From positions 62,001-126,000 of the forward strand of contig NZ_FTOG01000006.1 of the NCBI RefSeq assembly GCF_900156655.1: a DNA stretch of 64,000 nt, written 5' to 3'. Numbering within the stretch: position 1 is the first letter of the stretch; every line of letters begins with the position of its first letter. Shown here one piece after another: positions 55,106-63,998 of the stretch. Both the position numbers and the translations under genes were made by a program. The notes beneath the pieces were generated by a model that did not search any database, had not been told where the DNA came from, and was given only the letters and a program-made list of their open reading frames with translations. The DNA comes from Rhodobacter aestuarii. Lineage in GTDB: Bacteria > Pseudomonadota > Alphaproteobacteria > Rhodobacterales > Rhodobacteraceae.

Positions 55106-55882
55106 TCAAGGGCGCACGAATTTTGCCCCACCCACGCGGCGGGTTTCATGCGTTGCGGGGGCGCGCAAGCCAAGCTCGGCACGCAGATCAGTCAAATGTT
55201 CGGTCATCGCCCCAAGCGAGACCTCATCCCCGCGCAAATGCGCCTTGGCCGACACGATCGAGACGATTTTGGGCACCCCCCCGCGCATCGCAAAAATCGG
55301 CGCGCCAGAGGCGCCATAGTCGGCTGCGCAATTCATCAACACAATCCCGCCCTCGCGCTTGAGCACATTGCACATGCTTTGCAGCGCGGGCGCCTCGGCC
55401 CGATCATGGGCATAGGAGACGACGCCGACAGTATCTCCCTCCCCCGGCGCGGTGTCTGTTGCGAAGGGCTGCACCTGTGGCAGGCGGATCGGTTGATCCA
55501 GTTCCACCAAGGCAAGATCAAAGGCGACGCGGTCGAATTTCTTGGGCCCTTCGTAAATGTAATCGGGGTGCGCCACCGCGCGGCGCGCATGGCGATAGGC
55601 CACCGCCCGACCATTGCGCCAGCCCGCGCGGAATTCGAGCGCCCCTGCGGCAATCATCTGCCCGCTGGCGGGGTCATACAGGCAATGCGCAGCCGTTAGC
55701 ACCAAATCGGGCGCGATCAGCGTGCCGGTGCAAAAGCTGCCATGGCCAAGGTCGAGCCGTCCGACCGCCTCCCATCCTCGGCTATCGGTGCCGGTGGACA
55801 ATAGCTTCAACCCGCTTTCAAAAGCGGCGCTCGGCACGGCACAAAGGGCCGCGAAGATGGCTGCAAGGGCGAGACGGCGCAT
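55106..55882 (-). CDS. trypsin-like serine protease, secreted
   Basis: 258 residues with a signal peptide (MRRLALAAIFAALCAVPSAAF). Catalytic triad: His in LTAAHCLYD, Asp in AFDLALVELDQPI, Ser in ADYGASGAPIF. The Ser context GASGAP departs from the usual GDSGGP, with Tyr-Gly in place of Gly-Asp, so activity or specificity may be unusual. Cysteine pairs around the His and the Ser region suggest disulfides. Periplasmic or extracellular. The start is ATG 55882; a TTG three bases earlier exists. Confidence 0.85.
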   Translation of the reverse strand: MRRLALAAIFAALCAVPSAAFESGLKLLSTGTDSRGWEAVGRLDLGHGSFCTGTLIAPDLVLTAAHCLYDPASGQMIAAGALEFRAGWRNGRAVAYRHARRAVAHPDYIYEGPKKFDRVAFDLALVELDQPIRLPQVQPFATDTAPGEGDTVGVVSYAHDRAEAPALQSMCNVLKREGGIVLMNCAADYGASGAPIFAMRGGVPKIVSIVSAKAHLRGDEVSLGAMTEHLTDLRAELGLRAPATHETRRVGGAKFVRP

Positions 55883-55939
55883 CAAGATTACTCGGTTCCT
55901 CCGGGTCTTTGCTCCACCTAGCCTGCGGGTTCGGCAAGA

Positions 55940-57223
55940 TTATGGCAAGGCCGCAAGCGCACGCGGTTTTGGCCCGCCCAAGGCCCAGTCGAGCAGTTCA
56001 ACCGTATGCACCACTGGCACCTGCGTGCCCGAGCCAATTTGCACAAGGCAGCCAATGTTGCCCGCCGCGATCACTTGCGGCGCGGTGGCCTCCAGCGTGT
56101 CAACCTTCCGGCGCTTGAGTTCGGCGGAAATCTCGGGCTGAAGCAAGTTGTAAGTCCCCGCCGAGCCGCAACATAGATGCGGGTCAAGCGGCTCAACCAC
56201 GTCAAACCCGGCCTGTTGCAACAATTCTTTCGGCGCGGTTTTGATTTGCTGGCCGTGCTGCAGCGAACAAGCGGAATGATAAGCTACCCGCAGCCCCTTC
56301 GGCGCGGCGTCCGGCAGGCCGATGGCTTGCAAAAACTCGGTGATATCTTTCGCGAGCCCGGCCACTTTTTCGGCCTGCGGCTGCAACGCATCACCTTCGA
56401 AGATCACGCCATAATCTTTCACCGTCGTGCCGCAGCCCGAGGTGTTGATGATGATCGCATCCAGATCACCCGCCGCCAGGTAGGCGCGAATATTCGCGGC
56501 GGCTTGCGCGTGCGATTCCGCCTCGCGCCCCATATGGTGTGAAAGCGCGCCGCAGCAGCCCAATTTCTTGGGGATCACCACCTCACATCCCAGCCGCCGC
56601 AGAAGCCGGATCGTGGCATCGTTGATATCGGTATCGAGCGCCTTTTGCGCGCAGCCGGTTTGCAGCGCGACACGGTAGCGACGCGGCCCGATGGGCGCAA
56701 AGGTCTGGGCGCGGTCATTTTTCGAGGCTTTGGGCAAATGCGCGGGGGCCATCGCAAGCATCGCTTGAAGCCGCGCGTCAGGGAAGGCCCAAGCGAAGGG
56801 CTTGGCGAGCCGCGCGCCACGCATCGCAAGCCGGAACCGGCGCGGATAGGGCACGGTTTTCGCCAGCACGAAGCGCAAGAACCGCTCGAACACGGGGCGC
56901 TTATAGGTGCGCTCCACATGCGCGCGGGCATGGTCAATCAGATGCATATAATCCACGCCCGACGGGCAGGTGGTCATGCACGCCAAACATCCCAAGCAGC
57001 GGTCAATATGCTTGGCGGTGCGCGCATCGGCGGGCCGCCCTGTTTCGAGCATTTCCTTGATCAGATAGATGCGCCCGCGCGGGCTATCAAGCTCATCGCC
57101 CAGCACTTGGTAGCTGGGGCAAGTGGCGGTGCAAAAGCCGCAATGCACACAGGCGCGCAAAATCTTGTTCGCGCGCGCAATCTCGGGGTCGGCCAATTGT
57201 TCGTTGGTGAAGGAGGTCTGCAT
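55940..57223 (-). CDS. glcF: glycolate oxidase iron-sulfur subunit
   Basis: 427 residues. Two 4Fe-4S binding sets near the N-terminus, CVHCGFCTATCPSY and CLGCLACMTTCPSGVDY, then two CCG-type domains (GCCGALSHHMGRE and LCCGSAGTYNLL) that carry the heterodisulfide-reductase-like clusters. It passes electrons from GlcD/GlcE to the quinone pool. ATG 57223 shares its A with the glcE stop (TGATG). Confidence 0.96.
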   Translation of the reverse strand: MQTSFTNEQLADPEIARANKILRACVHCGFCTATCPSYQVLGDELDSPRGRIYLIKEMLETGRPADARTAKHIDRCLGCLACMTTCPSGVDYMHLIDHARAHVERTYKRPVFERFLRFVLAKTVPYPRRFRLAMRGARLAKPFAWAFPDARLQAMLAMAPAHLPKASKNDRAQTFAPIGPRRYRVALQTGCAQKALDTDINDATIRLLRRLGCEVVIPKKLGCCGALSHHMGREAESHAQAAANIRAYLAAGDLDAIIINTSGCGTTVKDYGVIFEGDALQPQAEKVAGLAKDITEFLQAIGLPDAAPKGLRVAYHSACSLQHGQQIKTAPKELLQQAGFDVVEPLDPHLCCGSAGTYNLLQPEISAELKRRKVDTLEATAPQVIAAGNIGCLVQIGSGTQVPVVHTVELLDWALGGPKPRALAALP

Positions 57224-58296
57224 CAGCCCATCTTTCCGGGGTTGAAAAGGCCCTTGGGGTCGAAGCGCGCGCGCAGGCCGCGACTAAGCGCGGCCACGGG
57301 TGCTGGTTCGGGCTCAAAGGCCGCAAAGGCCCCGCTCAGGCAGGTGGCGTGGCCGGTATAGGGCGCGGCAAGGGCGCGGGCATCGGTTCCCTCGGCCACA
57401 CGCGCCCACACGAGCCCTCCCCCCCAATCGAGCACGACTTTACCGCCAAGCCGCGCGGCAATTTCGGGCCCTTCGGAGGGTTTGACCGAGAACCGCCACA
57501 GATCACCGCGCGCGCCTTGCAAGGGTTTCACCTCGGCCAAGTCACGCCAAAGCGCAGCGCCCTCATCGCGCAAGATTTTGGGCGCATAAGCGGCCAGAAC
57601 CTCCGCCAGCTTGCCCGCGCGATAGGCGACCGAATCCGCCAAACCTTCAAGCCGCACAATTACCCCCACGCCCGGCAACCAGCCCGCGCCAGAGGTATCA
57701 AATTGCGACCCAAGCGCTTGAGAAAGCACCTTTGCCGCCTGCGCCAGCGGCACATCCATCACCAGCGTTGCCTGCGCGGGGGCGGCGGGCAGCAGTTTGA
57801 ACGCCACCTCGCTCAGCACGCCCAAAGTTCCCCAAGAGCCCGCCATCAGCTTGACCAAGTCATAGCCGGTGACATTCTTCATCACCCGGCCCCCGTTTTT
57901 GACCACGGCCCCGGTGCCATCAACAAAACGCACGCCAATCAGACTGTCGCGGCAGGCCCCGGCTTGAATGCGGCGGGGCCCGGACACATTGGCCGCCACC
58001 ACGCCGCCAATCGTGCTTTCACCTGTGGTGCCCAAAAGCGCATTCCATGCGGCAGGCTCAAATGGCAGGCGTTGCCCCTCGGCGGCTACGGCGTCTTCAA
58101 TCACCCGCAAAGGCGTGCCTGCGCCCGCAATCAGCGTCAGCGCGCCCGGCTCGTAAAGCGAAATGCCGGAAATGGCGACTTGCAGCGCCGTGCCGCCCCC
58201 CTGCCCCACAGGCCGGGTGCCACCGCCGATGCTTTGCAACGGCCCAGTGGCCTCGCGCACCACATCGGCCAATTCGCTTTCGCGCGTCACTCTCAT
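57223..58296 (-). CDS. glcE: glycolate oxidase FAD-binding subunit GlcE
   Basis: 357 residues of the VAO/FAD-PCMH fold. FAD-binding region QSIGGGTRPVGQGGGTALQV and TIGGVVAANVSGPRRIQAGA, followed by NVTGYDLVKLMAGSWGTLG. Works with GlcD and GlcF to oxidise glycolate to glyoxylate. Gap of 60 bases to glcD. Confidence 0.95.
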   Translation of the reverse strand: MRVTRESELADVVREATGPLQSIGGGTRPVGQGGGTALQVAISGISLYEPGALTLIAGAGTPLRVIEDAVAAEGQRLPFEPAAWNALLGTTGESTIGGVVAANVSGPRRIQAGACRDSLIGVRFVDGTGAVVKNGGRVMKNVTGYDLVKLMAGSWGTLGVLSEVAFKLLPAAPAQATLVMDVPLAQAAKVLSQALGSQFDTSGAGWLPGVGVIVRLEGLADSVAYRAGKLAEVLAAYAPKILRDEGAALWRDLAEVKPLQGARGDLWRFSVKPSEGPEIAARLGGKVVLDWGGGLVWARVAEGTDARALAAPYTGHATCLSGAFAAFEPEPAPVAALSRGLRARFDPKGLFNPGKMG

Positions 58297-58356
58297 GCCA
58301 TTTTGCCTTCGACTTTGCTTAAATATCCCGGGGGTCTGGGGGCAGCGCCCCCAGCC

Positions 58357-59787
58357 TTAGCCACGCCGCGCGGCGCTGACGTGGAGCGGAAACACCTTGG
58401 CGGCGTTCAAAAGCCACGCGGGGTCAAACACATCTTTCACCCGCATCTGCGCTTCCAGATCCTCCGGGGCGAATTGCACTTCCATCAGGTCGCGCTTTTC
58501 CAGCCCCACGCCATGCTCGCCCGTCAGGCAGCCGCCCGCCTCAACACAGAGTTTGAGGATTTCGGCCCCCATGCGCTCGCAAAGCTCCTGCTGACCGGGT
58601 TCGTTGGCGTTATAGATAATGAGCGGGTGCATATTGCCATCACCCGCGTGGAAGACATTGCCGACCTCTAGCCCAAACTCTTGCGAAATCTCGCCAATCC
58701 GGCGCAGCACTTGCGGCAAGCTCGATACCGGGATCGTGCCATCAAGGCACATGTAATCGCCCTTTTGCCCCATTGCCCCAAAGGCGGATTTGCGGCCCAG
58801 CCAAATGCGTTTGGCTTCATCGGCCGATTGTGCCTCACGAAACTCAACTGGGTTATGGCGCGCAGCGATTTGGCGAATGAGGCCCAGTTGCTCGGCAATC
58901 TCGGCCGCGCTCCCCTCGCATTCGACAATCAAGAGCGCCTCGCAATCGGGGTAACCCGCATGGCAAAAGGCCTCGGTCGCCTCGATACAGGGGCGGTCCA
59001 TGAATTCAATCGCCACCGGCAAGATGCCCGCGCGAATGATATCGGCCACACAGGCCCCTGCGACTTCGTTCGAGGCATAGCCGATCAGCACGGGGCGCGC
59101 GCCTTCGGGCTGGCGCAAAATGCGCAACGTGGCCTCGGTCACCACGCCCAACTGGCCCTCAGAGCCGCAAATCACCCCCAAAAGGTCGAGCCCGCCCGCA
59201 TCGCAATAAGGACCGCCGATTTCGACCACCTCGCCTTGCATAGTGACGAGCGTCACCCCCATCAGGTTGTTCGTCGTCACCCCGTATTTCAGGCAATGCG
59301 CCCCGCCCGAATTCATACCGATATTGCCCGCAATCGCGCAGGCAAGCTGGCTAGAGGGGTCGGGCGCGTAAAACCAACCCTGCGCCTCAATCGCGCCGGT
59401 GACGGAAAGGTTTGTGCGCCCGGCTTCCACCCGAATGAAGCGATTGTCGAAATCGACCTCAAGCACCCGGTTCATCCGCGCAAGGCCAAGCACCACCGCA
59501 TCCGCCGAGGGCATCGAGCCGCCCGCAAGCGAGGTGCCTGCCCCGCGCGGCACCACCGGCACGCCTATCTCGTGGCATAGTTTTAACGCGGCAGCGACTT
59601 CGGCTGTGGTGCGCGGCAGCACCACGGCCAAAGGCGCACAACGATAAGCCGAGAGCGCATCACATTCATAGGCGCGCGTCTCGGCGGGATCATCAATCAC
59701 CGCATCGCGCGGCAGCACCTTGCGCAACGCTTTGACGATACGCGTCTTTTGCGCCAGCACCGTGGTGCTGGGAACTGGCATATCCAT
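58357..59787 (-). CDS. glcD: glycolate oxidase subunit GlcD
   Basis: Catalytic FAD subunit, 476 residues from ATG 59787 (MDMPVPSTTVLAQK) with GGAGGAG. FAD-PCMH motif VPVVPRGAGTSLAGGSMPSA and IGMNSGGAHCLKYGVTTNNL; the C-terminal domain holds VFHAGDGNMHPLIIY and TGEHGVGLEKRDLM, the FAD-oxidase C signature. First gene of glcDEF. A dehydrogenase for lactate or 2-hydroxyacids of the same fold is possible but the three-gene order is diagnostic. Confidence 0.96.
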   Translation of the reverse strand: MDMPVPSTTVLAQKTRIVKALRKVLPRDAVIDDPAETRAYECDALSAYRCAPLAVVLPRTTAEVAAALKLCHEIGVPVVPRGAGTSLAGGSMPSADAVVLGLARMNRVLEVDFDNRFIRVEAGRTNLSVTGAIEAQGWFYAPDPSSQLACAIAGNIGMNSGGAHCLKYGVTTNNLMGVTLVTMQGEVVEIGGPYCDAGGLDLLGVICGSEGQLGVVTEATLRILRQPEGARPVLIGYASNEVAGACVADIIRAGILPVAIEFMDRPCIEATEAFCHAGYPDCEALLIVECEGSAAEIAEQLGLIRQIAARHNPVEFREAQSADEAKRIWLGRKSAFGAMGQKGDYMCLDGTIPVSSLPQVLRRIGEISQEFGLEVGNVFHAGDGNMHPLIIYNANEPGQQELCERMGAEILKLCVEAGGCLTGEHGVGLEKRDLMEVQFAPEDLEAQMRVKDVFDPAWLLNAAKVFPLHVSAARRG

Positions 59788-59862
59788 GATTTCTCCTCCG
59801 CTCCGGTCAAACTTTATGACCAATTGAGGAGATTCGCGCAATGAAAAGCTCGGCGCGACGCC

Positions 59863-60660
59863 TTAGCGCAGGATTGGCGGCTTGTCCGGGTCCATGCCGG
59901 GCGGCGTGCGGCCAAGCTCTTGCACCTCTTCCTCCACCCGCTCGGGAAGATGCAACACCAAGGCCTTTTCCATCAGCACTTCAGTGGCCGCGTCATCCTC
60001 TTTCAAGAAGGTGACATCAATCTCGCCCGCCTCGAGCCCCGAAAACGCCAGCGCTTCGGCCATCGCTTTCGCAATACCGGGTTGCGCGGGTTCGGGCGCA
60101 CCGACAAAGGCGAGCACGTGGCCACGCCCTCCGCCCTCATAAGTCACCCCGCCCAACAGCGCATGGGTGGCAAGCCCGGCAAGCTGGTCAAACTTCGCCT
60201 CAAACGCCGGAAGCAGCAGGCCGAGCACCGCGGGCGGCAGGTTTGGCGCGTCAAACGCCACCGGGGTGGCCGAGGTCGCCTGCGGCGCATGGGTCAAGGT
60301 ATGAGTCAGCCATTCAAGCGCCTCGGGCGGCAAAAGCATCGCGGAATTGGCGACGCCTAAATTGATGCCAAGCCCAACCCCCTCACCCGAAAGGTTTTGC
60401 GCGATCACCCGACCGGGCAGCGCCGCATAGGGGGCAGGCGCGCCGACAAAGGCCGAAAGCCGCTCTTCGAGATCAAAGGCCAAGATGAAATCGCCGTCTT
60501 CTGTGGCAAAGACTTGCGGGGTGATGTCTTCATCCACGGGCTCTTCTTCCAAGAGCACGAACAGTTCGGCATCGGCAAGCCGGTCGTAAACCGCCAGCCG
60601 CAAAGCCTCGTTTTCCGGGGTGGCTTCCATCGCCGCATGGGCACGATCATATGGGGTCAT
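59863..60660 (-). CDS. SseB family protein
   Basis: 265 residues of the SseB family. N-terminal SseB-type domain with LADAELFVLLEEEPVDEDIT, LAFDLEERLSAFVGAP and NLGVANSAMLLPPEALEWL; the C-terminal SseB_C region has GEIDVTFLKEDDAATE. The role is unclear. AAGGAGGTGCTCA precedes ATG 60660, which overlaps the uracil-DNA glycosylase gene by 14 bases, so the two share an mRNA. It is 75 bases upstream of glcD on the same strand. Confidence 0.85.
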   Translation of the reverse strand: MTPYDRAHAAMEATPENEALRLAVYDRLADAELFVLLEEEPVDEDITPQVFATEDGDFILAFDLEERLSAFVGAPAPYAALPGRVIAQNLSGEGVGLGINLGVANSAMLLPPEALEWLTHTLTHAPQATSATPVAFDAPNLPPAVLGLLLPAFEAKFDQLAGLATHALLGGVTYEGGGRGHVLAFVGAPEPAQPGIAKAMAEALAFSGLEAGEIDVTFLKEDDAATEVLMEKALVLHLPERVEEEVQELGRTPPGMDPDKPPILR

Positions 60661-61255
60661 TGAGCACCTCCTTCACGCGGGCGCGCAGCGCGGGCACAAC
60701 CTCGCCCGCGAACCACGGATTGCGTTTGAGCCAAGCCGTATTGCGCCAAGACGGATGCGGCAAGGGAAAGACGCGCGGCGCCTGCGATTTCCACCCCATC
60801 ACCGCCTGCGTGAGCCGCTTTTCCCCAAGGTGCCAGCGGATTGCCGCGCCGCCGACCAAAAGCGTGCATTCCACCTGCCCCAAAGCGTCTAGCACCCGCG
60901 CGCGCCAGGTTTGCGCACAAAGTGGCGGCGGCGGCAGATCGGCCCCCTTGGTATCATAGCCCGGAAAGCAAAAGGCCATCGGCACAATGGCAATACGGTC
61001 GCGGTCATAAAAAGTGGGCTCGTCTACCCCCATCCAATCGCGCAGCCGATCCCCCGACGGATCGGTGAAGGGGCGGCCCGAAGCATGCACGCGCGCACCG
61101 GGCGCTTGACCCACGATCAAAAGCCGTGCGCCGGGGCGAAACCACACCACCGGGCGCGGTTGATGCACGGTGGCCGTGGCGGCAAACCGCCCCGCGCACA
61201 GCCTGCAAGCGGTGATGCTTTCGATCAGCCTCTCGGCACTTTCAGCGGGCGGCAT
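60647..61255 (-). CDS. uracil-DNA glycosylase family protein
   Basis: 202 residues from MPPAESAERLIESITACRLC; the long open frame further upstream runs into kpsT's antisense and is not coding. UDG motif A GQAPGARVHASGRPFTDPSG and motif B PLPHPSWRNTAWLK are visible. N-terminal CRLC could be part of an iron-sulfur site of family 4/5 enzymes, but only two cysteines are clear. It removes uracil or related damage from DNA. It leads an SseB-glcDEF transcription direction. Confidence 0.82.
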   Translation of the reverse strand: MPPAESAERLIESITACRLCAGRFAATATVHQPRPVVWFRPGARLLIVGQAPGARVHASGRPFTDPSGDRLRDWMGVDEPTFYDRDRIAIVPMAFCFPGYDTKGADLPPPPLCAQTWRARVLDALGQVECTLLVGGAAIRWHLGEKRLTQAVMGWKSQAPRVFPLPHPSWRNTAWLKRNPWFAGEVVPALRARVKEVLNDPI

Positions 61256-61426
61256 CTGGCCTTCTTCGTTTCGCACCCGGCAACAAAATCGCGCGGATTG
61301 TAGAAAGATCGCGCATTCGGACATAATATCGCCCAAAAGCGAACGTAGGCGGTATCTTAACCAGTTCAGGTCACGATCGCCATGGTGGGCAGATAACAGG
61401 CAACAATCACGGGCCGGACAGGAGCC

Positions 61427-62080
61427 ATGCTCGAATTCGACAATGTCAGCAAGTCCTTCTGGACGGGCAAGCGCCGCAAGGTGATCTTGGATCAGGCGTC
61501 GTTCCGTGTCGAATTGGGCAATTCTTTGGGCATTCTTGCCCCCAACGGCACAGGCAAGACCACCATCGTCAACATGATGGCGGGTCTGGAAAAGCCCGAC
61601 GAGGGCGAAATCCGCAAAAGCTGCCGGGTGTCTTTTCCGCTTGGTTTCATGGGTGGCGTCGTCAACAAGCATTCGGGCCGCGAAAACGTGCGCTATATTG
61701 CGCGGCTCTATGGGCTCGACCCGGATTATGTGGAAGCCTTCTGCCGCTGGCTCTGCGGGATCGAGGAATATTTCGACATGCCGGTGGGCACCTACAGCCA
61801 AGGCATGCGGTCGCGTCTGACCTTTGCACTGCTGTTGGCGCTTGAATTTGACATTTACCTGATCGACGAGGGCATGCCCTCGACCACCGATGTCGAGTTC
61901 AACCGCAAGGCAGGGTCGATCCTGCGCGACCGGCTGAAAGATGCCACGGTTGTCGTGGTCTCGCACCAGCCGAGCACACTTGAGAAATTCTGCCGCTCTG
62001 CGGCGGTGCTGCGCGATGGGCAGCTTTACATGTTCGACACTCTGGAAGAAGCGAAACGGATGTATGACTACCATGCCTAA
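61427..62080 (+). CDS. kpsT: capsular polysaccharide ABC exporter ATP-binding protein
   Basis: ATPase of the KpsMT-type ABC exporter, 217 residues. Walker A LAPNGTGKTTIVNMMAGL (about 38-52), signature YSQGMRSRLTFALLLAL (KpsT has SQGM in place of LSGGQ), Walker B IYLIDEGMPSTTD and VVVVSHQPSTLEKFC are present. The divergent uracil-DNA glycosylase gene is 171 bases upstream. It overlaps kpsE by 17 bases. Confidence 0.92.
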   Translation: MLEFDNVSKSFWTGKRRKVILDQASFRVELGNSLGILAPNGTGKTTIVNMMAGLEKPDEGEIRKSCRVSFPLGFMGGVVNKHSGRENVRYIARLYGLDPDYVEAFCRWLCGIEEYFDMPVGTYSQGMRSRLTFALLLALEFDIYLIDEGMPSTTDVEFNRKAGSILRDRLKDATVVVVSHQPSTLEKFCRSAAVLRDGQLYMFDTLEEAKRMYDYHA

Positions 62081-63998
62081 GGCCGCCAGATACCGCATCC
62101 GCCGCGCCGGTGCTGCCCCGCAGCCCGCCCCCCAGCCCAAAGCCGGGACCAATCTGCATTCGGTCGAGGAACTGCTGCGCCGCCGCGCCAAGCGTGGCGA
62201 GGTGCTGAACGCGACCCAACACGCCGCGCAAACTGCTGAGGAAAATCAAGCGCCACCGGCAGATCCTCAAAGCGAACAACAGGCGGCGCCTGCCGCCGCG
62301 CCGCGTGCAAACGCCAATCCGCAACAGCCCGCGCCCCAGCCCCCGGCCGCAAAGCGCCCCGAACCGCCGGAGGCCCTTTTTGAGCCTGAGGACGATGGCT
62401 TCGGCGATGAACGCTTTCCCACCGCCGCACCGGTGGGACCGGGCAGCGAAGTCTTGGGGCCGAACGAGCGCACCGCAGAAGAAGACATTGAAGCGATCCG
62501 CGCCGAAGGGCTGACCGGGCGACAATTGCGCCTTGCCCGCCGAACCGCGCAAAAATACGGAGTCGAAGCGACATCTGATTTTGAAGCGGTGCTGATGCTA
62601 CGTCGGCGCGGGATTGACCCGTTTGATCGCGGCGCACTTCTGGCGCTTGAAAAATCCAATCAAGAAGCCGTGGCGCAAGCCACCGCAGCGGCCACCCCGG
62701 CGGTGGTCGGCGGGCGCGGGTCGGCCACAACCAAAGCCCTCGCACGCCTTGATGGCGCCGGTGCCGACACCCGCGTGCAACTGCCGCAAACCATGGCGCC
62801 CGGCCAACTTCCCGCCCCGCAAGGCGCCCCGCCGCTCGACGAAGGCGCACGGGCCCGCGAGATCATCCGCATCCAACGCGACATCGCCAAACGCCGCCGC
62901 CGCAAATTGTTGCTGCTCGCCGCGCGCCTGACGTTTTTTGTCTTCCTGCCCACGCTTCTGGCCGGGTGGTATTACTTCGTCATCGCCACGCCGATGTATG
63001 CCACCAAAACCGAATTCGTGATCCAAAAGGCCGATAGCATGGGCGGGGCGACGGGCCTTGGCTCGCTCTTTTCCGGCACGCAACTCGCCACCAACCAAGA
63101 TTCGGTCACGGTGCAAAGCTTCTTGCAATCACGCGATGCGATGATGCGGCTCGAGGCCGACAAAGGTTTCAAGGAGCATTTCGCGCAAGAGGGCATCGAC
63201 CCGCTGCAACGACTTGACCCCGACGCCACGAACGAGGCCGCCTACAAGGTCTATAAGCGCAATGTGAAGATTGGCTATGACCCGTCCGAAGGCATCGTGC
63301 GGATGGAAGTTGTCGCCGCCGACCCGCAGGTGTCTAAGGCCTTTTCCGAGGCGTTGATTTCTTACGCCGAAGAACAAGTGGACCGGCTCACCTCGCGACT
63401 ACGCGAAGACCAGATGCGCGGTGCCCGTGAAAGCTATGAAGATGCCGAGGCCAAAGTCTTTGCGGCCCAAGCCAAGGTGCTGGAGCTGCAAGAAAAGGTT
63501 GGCATTCTGGACCCGATGGCGGAAAGCAGCGCGGTTATGGGGCAAGTCACAGCCTTTGAAACCGAACTGCAGAAAAAGCGGCTCGAGCTCGGGCAATTGC
63601 TCGACAACCCGCGCCCGAACCAAGCCCGCGTTGCCGGGGTTCAAGGCGACATTTCGCGGCTGGAAAGCCTGATTTCCGACCTGCGCGGCCAATTGACCGA
63701 GCGCACAGGGTCAACCGAATCCCTCGCTTCCGTCACCGGGCAATTGCGGATCGCCGAGGCGGAATTGCAGACCCGTCAGGGCCTTCTGTCTGCCGCCGCG
63801 CAGCAAATGGAAGTGGCGCGGATCGAGGCCAACAAACAGGTGCGCTACCTTGAAATGGGCGTGCGCCCCGTGGCCCCCGATGAGCCCACCTATCCGCGTG
63901 CCTTTGAAGATACCCTTCTGGCCTTCCTGATCTTTTCCGGTATTTACTTGATGCTGTCGCTGACAGCCTCGATCCTGCGCGAACAGGTGTCGAGCTAA
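62064..63998 (+). CDS. kpsE: capsule export inner-membrane co-polymerase, KpsE/Wzz-like
   Basis: 644 residues, much longer than E. coli KpsE (about 380). Residues 1-280 are a Pro/Ala/Glu-rich, low-complexity cytoplasmic region (NLHSVEELLRRRAKR; LTGRQLRLARRTAQKYG). First membrane span about 284-305 (LLLLAARLTFFVFLPTLLAG), a periplasmic coiled coil about 420-590, second span near 615-637 (FEDTLLAFLIFSGIYLMLSL). It links KpsT/KpsM to the outer-membrane export channel. ATG 62064 (MTTMPKAARYRIRR) overlaps kpsT; 62073 is an alternative. The stop is two bases before the window end. Confidence 0.87.
   Translation: MTTMPKAARYRIRRAGAAPQPAPQPKAGTNLHSVEELLRRRAKRGEVLNATQHAAQTAEENQAPPADPQSEQQAAPAAAPRANANPQQPAPQPPAAKRPEPPEALFEPEDDGFGDERFPTAAPVGPGSEVLGPNERTAEEDIEAIRAEGLTGRQLRLARRTAQKYGVEATSDFEAVLMLRRRGIDPFDRGALLALEKSNQEAVAQATAAATPAVVGGRGSATTKALARLDGAGADTRVQLPQTMAPGQLPAPQGAPPLDEGARAREIIRIQRDIAKRRRRKLLLLAARLTFFVFLPTLLAGWYYFVIATPMYATKTEFVIQKADSMGGATGLGSLFSGTQLATNQDSVTVQSFLQSRDAMMRLEADKGFKEHFAQEGIDPLQRLDPDATNEAAYKVYKRNVKIGYDPSEGIVRMEVVAADPQVSKAFSEALISYAEEQVDRLTSRLREDQMRGARESYEDAEAKVFAAQAKVLELQEKVGILDPMAESSAVMGQVTAFETELQKKRLELGQLLDNPRPNQARVAGVQGDISRLESLISDLRGQLTERTGSTESLASVTGQLRIAEAELQTRQGLLSAAAQQMEVARIEANKQVRYLEMGVRPVAPDEPTYPRAFEDTLLAFLIFSGIYLMLSLTASILREQVSS

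Noticed and set aside
60647-62191. 514-residue reading frame extending uracil-DNA glycosylase upstream
   Set aside because: Its N-terminal 310 residues are antisense to kpsT and the kpsE start and lack UDG features; ATG 61255 starts the conserved enzyme.
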